Source of the DNA: Glandiceps talaboti
Lineage: Eukaryota > Hemichordata > Enteropneusta > Spengelidae
DNA length: 61,000 bases
Assembly (NCBI RefSeq): GCF_964340395.1
Contig: NC_135551.1
Location: forward strand, 11,084,379 to 11,145,378
Reading direction: 5' to 3'
Below the pieces are notes generated by a model, which was given only the letters and a program-made list of their open reading frames with translations, was not told where the DNA came from and made no database searches. The translations under genes and the position numbers were made by a program. Of this stretch, positions 10,225 to 61,000 are shown in pieces. The stretch's first letter is position 1, and each line of letters starts with the position of its first letter.

Positions 10225-10668
10225 TGTATGTACAATGTATGTATGTATGTATGTATGTATGTATGTATGTATGTATGTATGTATGTATGTATGTACAATG
10301 TATGTATGTATGTATGTATGTATGTATGTATGTATGTATGTATGTACAATGTATGTATGTATGTATGTATGTATGTATGTATGTATGTATGTATGTACAA
10401 TGTATGTATGTATGTATGTATGTATGTATGTATGTATGTATGCATGTATGTATGTATGTATGTATGTATGTATGTATGTATGTGCAATGTATGTATGTAT
10501 GTATGTATGTATGTATGTATGTATGTATGTACAATGTATGTATGTATGTATGTATGTATGTATGTATGTACAATGTATGTATGTATGTATGTATGTATGT
10601 ATGTATGTATGTATGTATGTATGTATGTATGTATGTATGTATGTACAATGTATGTATGTATGTATGTA
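10225..10668. repeat. (ATGT)n microsatellite with TACAATG interruptions, right of the LINE
   Basis: A 440-base GTAT array interrupted by ACAATG (once GCAATG) at irregular intervals of about 40-85 bases. It continues the array that ends at 8622. Confidence 0.95.
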
Positions 10669-11435
10669 ATAGGTAATATAATTATGTATTTCTATTTTGA
10701 GTTTATTGAAACTGCTTTTGATATTCTATATGTTATGTGTTAGGTTCAATGTCATTTAATATCTGAAACAAATTACCTTATTCTGTCGCCATGAACCCAT
10801 TAAAATATTCTAAATATTCTAATTACATAACTTCACCCATGAGAAACACAAATTAAAATGGACCAATGCTTACAATTCCTATAGTGATTCAATATCAGTC
10901 AAATAGCGATATTGTCTGTTGATTTGTATCAAACTCTTACAGGTTCGATTGCACAATGTTATGCTGTCATGCATAAGTACTGTTTTTCTGGGGGTTTTTT
11001 TTTTATCTAACTGTAGGATATAAGCACTTCGTACGTAGTCATGCATATTCAGTGTGCATCTAATAAATATGAAGGTCTGCTAAGATCCATGAGGCAGAGG
11101 CAACACTGACAGAACAATAGGTGGGGTGAAAAAGAGTTTCAATTTGGCGTTTCTTTGCAAATCAAGTAAAATGTGTGTGATGTGAAATCCTGAAATGACT
11201 CTCCAGAACCAAACGTTATTTCCAAGAATCACAGACAAGTAACTTGTCTGTGCTAAAATCGAATGGGGTTCCCCATTATGTATAGCTTGGACATTCCGAG
11301 TCAATCATAGTTATTTTTTTTTCCAATAAAATTACCTACAACTTGTCTTCAGTGACACTTTGAATATATAATCTAATCTCATTGACTGTGAACAGTTTAT
11401 CGTAAAATACAAAATACACATTCAATTTGGTTTTC
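10669..11435. other. Intergenic stretch
   Basis: About 0.75 kb of AT-rich sequence between the LINE-bearing microsatellite and the pentanucleotide satellite. No gene is supported. Confidence 0.5.
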
Positions 11436-12938
11436 TCTTCTCTTCTCTCCTCTCCTCTCCTCTCCTCTCCTCTCGTCCCTCCCTTCCCCTCCCTTCCCTT
11501 CCCTTCCCTTCCCTTCCCTTCCCTTCCCTTCCCATCCCATCCCTTCCCTTCCCATCCCATCCCATCCCATCCCTTCCCTTCCCATCCCATCCCATCCCAT
11601 CCCTTCCCTTCCCTTCCTCCCCTCCCCTTCCCTTCCCTCCCCATCCCATCCCTTCCCTTCCCTTCCCTTCCCATCCCATCCCATCCCTTCCCTTCCCATC
11701 CCATCCCTTCCCTCCCCATCCCATCCCTTCCCTTCCCTTCCCTTCCCATCCCATCCCATCCCATCCCTTCCCTTCCCTTCCCTTCTCTCCCCTTCCCTTC
11801 CCTTCCCTTCCCTCCCCATCCCATCCCTTCCCTTCCCTTCCCTTCCCATCCCATCCCATCCCATCCCTTCCCTTCCCATCCCATCCCTTCCCTTCCCTCC
11901 ATCCCATCCCTTCCCTTCCCTTCCCTTCCCTTCCCATCCCATCCCATCCCTTCCCTTCCCATCCCATCCCATCCCTTCCCTCCCCATCCCTTCCCTCCCC
12001 TTCCCTTCCCTTCCCTTCCCTTCCCTTCCCTTCCCATCCCTCCCCTTCCCTTCCCTTCCCTTCCCTTCCCTTCCCTCCCCATCCCATCCCTTCCCTTCCC
12101 TTCCCTTCCCATCCCATCCCTTCCCTTCCCATCCCATCCCATCCCTTCCCTCCCCATCCCTTCCCTCCCCTTCCCATCCCTTCCCTTCCCATCCCTTCCC
12201 TTCCCATCCCTTCCCTTCCCTTCCCATCCCTTCCCTCCCCTTCCCTTCCCTTCCCTTCCCTCCCCTTCCCTTCCCTTCCCATCCCTTCCCATCCCTTCCC
12301 TTCCCATCCCTTCCCTTCCCATCCCTTCCCATCCCTTCCCTCCCCTTCCCTTCCCTTCCCTTCCCTTCCCTTCCCTTCCCTTCCCTTCCCTTCCATTCCC
12401 TCCCCATCCCTTCCCTCCCCTTCCCTTCCCTTCCCTTCCCTTCCCTCCCCTTCCCTTCCCTTCCCTTCCCTTCCCTTCCCTTCCCTTCCCTCCCCTCCCC
12501 ATCCCTTCCCTCCCCTTCCCTTCCCTTCCCTTCCCATCCCTTCCCATCCCTCCCCTTCCCTTCCCTTCCCTTCCCATCCCATCCCATCCCTTCCCTCCCC
12601 ATCCCATCCCATCCCTTCCCTTCCCTTCCCATCCCATCCCATCCCATCCCTTCCCTTCCCATCCCATCCCATCCCTTCCCTCCCCATCCCTTCCCTCCCC
12701 TTCCCTTCCCTTCCCATCCCTCCCCTTCCCTTCCCTTCCCTTCCCATCCCATCCCTTCCCTTCCCTTCCCATCCCTTCCCTTCCCTTCCCTTCCCTCCCC
12801 TCCCCTTCCCTTCCCTTCCCTTCCCATCCCATCCCATCCCATCCCTTCCCTTCCCGTCCCGTCCCGTCCCTCCCCTTCCCTTCCCTTCCCTTCCCTCCCC
12901 TTCCCTCCCCTTCCCTTCCCTTCCCTTCCCTTCCCTTC
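11436..12938. repeat. 1.5-kb pentanucleotide satellite (CCCTT / CCCAT / CCCTC)
   Basis: About 300 units of 5 bases, mostly CCCTT and CCCAT with CCCTC and rare CCCGT variants. It is introduced on the left by (TCTCC)n. The complement is GGGAA/GGGAT/GGGAG, an unbroken series of G-triplets with 2-base loops. Five-base units keep frames open on both strands, producing ORFs of 470-565 codons (Gly-Arg-Glu-Gly-Lys or Pro-Phe-Pro-Ser repeats) that are artefacts. Confidence 0.97.
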
Positions 12939-15310
12939 TCCGTCATGTTTTTGTTCTTGTTCGTTGTTCTTCTCTCTCTAATCGGCCTATGCCTAGGTTG
13001 TTCATTTTGCAGTTGAACATGTTGTAACATCATCGATATGATTTGCCAAAACTTGACTGCAGAGTTGTGGAAAAGGTTTTTTTATATTCCTTACACATTG
13101 ACAAAATGCTCTTACTTGTAACTATAGATGTTAAAACTAAACAAAAAAATGAAAACTTGAAATAAGTAATGTACGGATCATAATATCATAAATTGCTGTA
13201 CTGGTTGCGTTTAACCAAAACATGTATTGCCGAAGAGATCTATAAAAAGCGTCGAGGTTACATTGTGAATTAGACGAGATTTGAAAGCATGTCGACGTTA
13301 TCGTCGACAGCCATGCACCATTTTATATTTCTCCTTTTACTTCCTCTGTATCGTTTATGAAGAAAAAAATGGGAACCAAATTTCTCATAAAACAAATCGC
13401 TTCATAGTATAATTCAAGGTTGTAATCTAACGATCAAGTTGTATTGAGGCAGAGACGGTCGAGGTGTAAACGTTTCTTCGCACTGTTTACCATTTGGTGA
13501 AACACGCAATTGAAACAAAAAATCTACGGTGTAGACGTATCACGTGTACCATTCAGACTAAACTACAAGTTGGCGGCCGAGAGATGTCATTGGTAAATCG
13601 ACGACTTTTCTAACAGTTCCATTGATTGGCTAGTGTGGGGACACTTTGTTAGTTCATAACGGTCCGAGTCTCAGTCACCATTGGAAGTTTCCTGTGAACG
13701 AAAGTAAATGTTATAATGTTTGCACAAAGTTTTGTAACTCACTTGTTCCTGCTGTGGCATATTATTATTTCACATATATCACAATTATTCAGTTACTAAA
13801 AGTGGATCAAAGTTGTGGTAATCCGTTTTATATCGTGTGAGTTAAGTTTAAATTAGGAGAAGAAACATATACGTTATTTTTACATTAAAAGAAAAAAATC
13901 ACACAGAAAAATATGTATGTTCAGATTTAACCAATGCGAAACTTATAGCAGTACTGATTAACACAGTAAAATAGGATAAAAAAGGTCTGATATGACGTCA
14001 CTGTGATTGATAGCATATTGCATGATAAATGTACAGTCAAAAAAACTTAGATATAAAAATAACCTTCAAATATTTTAACTGCCATTGTAGTGTAAAAACA
14101 AATAGTAAGGGGACCATTATAAAACCCATAATGACGCCTAATTAGGCTGACAACGAGTCACGTGACGTCCATTGTTAACCACACCTGAAAATAGAAATAG
14201 CGAAAGAAATACCATAGTTGAGATAACATGTTTTATCTTGCCTGTAAGTTAGCTGTCAGTATTTCAAATGATGGATTGGTTATACTAACGTGATATATGT
14301 AATGATAACAGAATGAGATAAATCAACACACCTTAGTTTAGAGTTCAAGTACTCTATCAATTATTTTCACATTACATCAGACACAAACATTCAAATACGG
14401 AAACATTAGGGGATTCCTCACTATACTACAAAGGTAATAAAGCTACTTTGTAACGTTCAATAACAGATAATACCAACTTCATCAGAAACTTTGTTTCACA
14501 ACTGACAGTTAAATCACAACCTGATATACGGCTTACATAAAAATGTCACCGTTCTTTCAAAACATTCACCAAGAGTGTGTCTAACATATGACAACACATT
14601 TCACGATATCGTTTTTTTTCTCACATGTAACCTTCCAGTCGTGGATATTCCATGACCAACAATAAGAATACACCTTTGGTGACCAATTTCCCCGAAAATA
14701 AAATTTCTTAAAATTTCCCTAGCCTTTGCCACATAAAAAGCTTCATCCTGGACCCTTGAAGAAATTTGGGGTTCGCATTTTTTTGGAAGGAAGTCAACAA
14801 TCTGTTATATATTTCTCCTAACAGAGTTATCACAGTATTCAATAGCCATATTGAATTCTAAAATATCTTAATTTTGAAATCATTTTGATATTTATTTTTG
14901 AAAACTCGCACGGTTTTCACATTGATTTTTTTTACTTGATTTTAAATGTCAATAGAATTGGGTTTTCGCAAACGACAAATTAAGATATTTATTTCCGAGG
15001 TAAAGTTTAGTATACGTGAAATAGAATGACATGTACCTTTAGTAACAAGTTGACGCGAAAATTTTAACATGTTGACGCTAAAATTTGACAAGTCATCAAA
15101 AAAGTAAGGCAGTCGTATCCATATCATTGGCACTTTAAATCATACTTATATTCTCATATCAGAGGTCATGACCTTTTATGATAACCCTGTGACGATGTCA
15201 CTTTTTGGGTTCACACAGAAAGAACTATCAGTGTAGCTGGTCGTTGATTGTAGTACATTGGACTATCTTACTTAGTAACAGTAACAACAATGGGAGCTTA
15301 AAATTAAAGA
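12939..15310. other. Intergenic stretch with scattered CRE and E-box sites
   Basis: About 2.4 kb without a supported gene. It contains a perfect palindromic CRE at 13993-14000, a CACGTG E-box at 14159-14164 overlapping TGACGT, and a short GTCGACG-TTAT-CGTCGAC hairpin at 13291-13308. These could mark regulatory DNA, but none is tied to a transcript. Confidence 0.35.
13993..14000. promoter_or_regulatory. Consensus CRE (TGACGTCA)
   Basis: A full palindromic cAMP-response element. A second half-site sits beside the CACGTG at 14159-14169. Presence by chance cannot be excluded. Confidence 0.25.
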
Positions 15311-15410
15311 CCCCCCCCCCCCCCCCAAGAAGAAAAAAATGTTATGATGATAACAATGATGATGATGGTGATGATGATGGTGGTGGTGGTGGTGGTGGTG
15401 GTGGTGATGG

Positions 15411-15447
<37 letters not shown>

Positions 15448-15453
15448 ATCTCC

Positions 15454-15505
<52 letters not shown>

Positions 15506-15517
15506 GTGATGATTGTT
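15311..15517. repeat. Poly-C run and (GAT)n/(GGT)n microsatellite
   Basis: A C17-type run at 15311-15326, then (GATGAT/GGTGGT)n from ~15345 to 15517 with one interruption (ATCTCC). Poly-Asp and poly-Met frames through it are artefacts. Confidence 0.93.
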
Positions 15518-17320
15518 TACATTGTTATATCATATAATCACATAAAATTCACGGCAACAGACGAGTATGTTAATTATTATGATCCATTTACTGTAAATTT
15601 GACCATGCATGTTCGTTATCATAGAACATAAATACAATTATCCAGAGAAGCCGTCACAAAGTCGGGCGATCGATCGCGAAAGGTGGCGAGTTGCGGCATG
15701 CGAGTGACAGTGGCAGGAGGGTGGATGGTGGGTTCACAGTCATGGATGGTAATTTCAAATTATGAGTATTTTATTTACATTGTATCTCAGTTTTTCGCCT
15801 TTTGTGTGTGTGACAAAAGATCAATGTTAATAGTCATTGCCAACACCAGGAAAAATTCTAGAGTGATCTGAGTTCAGAGTAAACATTTTTTTCAAGTAGG
15901 GATATACATGTACATTCGAACTTGAACTTGAAGTACGGAGTTGTCAGTATATCGGATGGGGATCTTGAAACCGACAAATTCTTAAAACGTCACTAAAGTG
16001 GACATTGAATAAGAGCTTATGGTACTCAAAAGTGAAAGGCGTGGCACAACGACGTTGAAAGTGACAATGCATATTTGCATATAGCAGCTTCCCTTCACTA
16101 ACTGTTACAATAATACACAAAGAACTCACTCCTCTCTGTTTTTCACACTCCTTTCAATTTATCATTACGTGTGTCCTTACTACCTTTCAAAATCGTCACG
16201 CATATTGTCTCGTAGTGTCAAGTTTTGTTTACTAATTCTTGCCACGAGGAAGTAATAGCTTAGTCAGCGTACATCAAACACTAATATAGTACGTGATGCA
16301 ATCACACAGGTAGGTTTATATACCTGGAAGTTGCGCACGGGGCACGGTTTGAGACGTGGAAAGTCACGTCTAATTTGACCCAAAATGACGTGACGAATGA
16401 TCGTAGTAGACCTGAAGGAACATCTCTGGTGCACATCCTCAGACCATCAAACTGATTGGTTGTCTTAGCTAGATCTTGCAAGTGTCTATGACATAATGCT
16501 GGTCATAGAAAAGTGGAAGTACAACTGGCAGGGAAAAGAATTTTTCGTCATTCTCCCCGTTATTGTCTGTGGGACGTGGGTGTGTGGACTTACACTGATC
16601 ATGGATGTATTACTATGTTTATAAGTAATACATCCATGCCCTTGAAAAACATTGACTTTTTATCATCACCTTGGCAAAATTTACCCACACTGTTCTCTCC
16701 TAATACATCAATGATTTAATATGAAATAATGGTGTCCAGTCCGACAAAATGGTACATACACATATTTAAAAAATAAACCGTTCCCTGTGTATACTTACCG
16801 GTACATCGTAATGATGACCATGCAAGCTATCCGGGGAACCCGTTATTTGTTTATTTTTTGAAATGTCGCTGAGGTGAATATGCTACCGTATTACGCAGAG
16901 CTGTGCGACTCATAAAATTCCCTTTTACAGTATTGCACTGGCGCTGGTTTTACTTCATCTCGGGAGAATTAAAAAAAACCCGAAAACCATTTCATGTTTG
17001 TTACGTTAGGGAAAACGATTTGAAAAATTGAAATTTCCGCCGATATTTAAGTACTCATTGTTGTCTATAGGGGGGTCTAACAATTGCTAGGGAATTGATT
17101 GACACATGGGCGACACCACACCCATCTGCTAGACGGCCATCTTGATAATAGTCAGTTAGTTCCACTGTGTGTAGCTATTCAACGGCCGGTAAGTTCTCCA
17201 GTCGTGTTGCTTAGATATTTTAGAATATTTTTGCCAGTGATTGTTCCAATGATTGAATCTTTACAGAATTATAACCGTGCATATTGTCCAGGAGAAGTGA
17301 ATCGAGAGGTATGGTCATCG
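15518..17320. other. Intergenic stretch upstream of the ERM gene
   Basis: About 1.8 kb with no supported gene. Likely distal 5' flank of the ERM gene. Confidence 0.4.
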
Positions 17321-17687
17321 GGTCGGTGGTTGACCGGCGCCGCGGCGTTTGTACGTTATAACGTCCGAGGGGCGGTCGTTATCGACCTAGCCTCACACGT
17401 TTCAATGGGGTTAGTCATACAAGAGACTTTTCTATAGGACCCCACCTTCAAGGCCGTGTACTTACTTACAGTAAATTGTACTTATATTAAGGCATTTTAT
17501 TTAATCGGAAGTCACACATATTCCCCCCCTGATCTTTCGCCCCGTGGACGAGTTACGAATATTTTTTTGCTCACACCTTTTCCATTACACACCTATTTCA
17601 GTTGGACTTCTGACCAGGTCATAGCAAGTTGCTAACAGACGTCGGACAACCGAGTGGACAAACTTTACCCGTTACACAGCCGCCAAG
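17320..17687 (+). promoter_or_regulatory. Probable ERM promoter and 5' UTR
   Basis: The sequence just upstream of the ERM start becomes rich in CpG (17325-17385, around CCGGCGCCGCGGCG), unlike the AT-rich surroundings. There is no clear TATA box. An in-frame TAG at 17622-17624 bounds the reading frame upstream of the ATG. The start context CCAAGATGC has A at -3. The transcription start is not determinable by eye. Confidence 0.4.
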
Positions 17688-60988
<43,301 letters not shown>

Positions 60989-61000
60989 AAACATACAATA

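Noticed and set aside
10160-10743. Long Tyr-Ile-His-Thr / Met-Tyr-Val-Cys ORFs
   Set aside because: Translations of the (ATGT)n array. Only the RT part ending at 10224 is real element sequence.
11336-13033. ORFs of 470-565 codons on both strands (Gly-Arg-Glu-Gly-Lys and Pro-Phe-Pro-Ser repeats)
   Set aside because: They are translations of the pentanucleotide satellite. All frames are open because the 5-base units contain no stop in any phase.

Overview
The window is nuclear DNA from an animal, most likely an invertebrate. It carries two split genes with GT-AG introns, long introns, and many microsatellites and transposon remnants. The gene content (a chordate-like ERM protein and a PIDD1-like LRR-ZU5 protein) suggests an invertebrate deuterostome such as a hemichordate or lancelet, but a lophotrochozoan cannot be excluded and I cannot name a species.

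Left part (1-4162, minus strand): the 5' five exons of a PIDD1-like gene. It encodes leucine-rich repeats, a linker, a ZU5 domain with an HFS autoproteolysis-type motif, and the start of a second ZU5/UPA-like segment. The gene runs off the left edge. Its start-codon region is tandemly duplicated, so the leader would carry a 15-codon upstream ORF.

Middle (4163-17687): about 13.5 kb without a supported host gene. It holds a hammerhead-ribozyme-like core between two (TA)n tracts, a 5'-inverted (twin-primed) non-LTR retrotransposon inside an (ATGT)n microsatellite, and a 1.5-kb CCCTT/CCCAT pentanucleotide satellite whose complement is a continuous run of G-triplets.

Right part (17688-60988, plus strand): a complete ezrin/radixin/moesin (ERM) gene. 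Its 14 coding exons encode 571 residues, from FERM domain to F-actin-binding tail, with the regulatory threonine conserved (Thr552). The stop codon lies 12 bases before the window ends, so the 3' UTR is missing. The introns (the largest 23.9 kb) carry minisatellites, at least six interspersed repeat families, a CpG-dense patch, an 88-bp hairpin element and a 1.6-kb non-autonomous piggyBac-type element.

The most unusual signal is that tandem duplications repeatedly fall on functional junctions. The exon 11 splice donor is amplified about 18-fold as a 26-bp array. Exon 4 has a decayed partial copy just upstream of itself. The exon 8 acceptor lies next to a 79-bp duplication carrying a similar acceptor. 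The PIDD-like start codon is duplicated. I found no operon, CRISPR array, rRNA, tRNA or defence system. The two genes are unrelated neighbours transcribed away from each other: one is a candidate death/stress signalling scaffold, the other a membrane-cortex linker.
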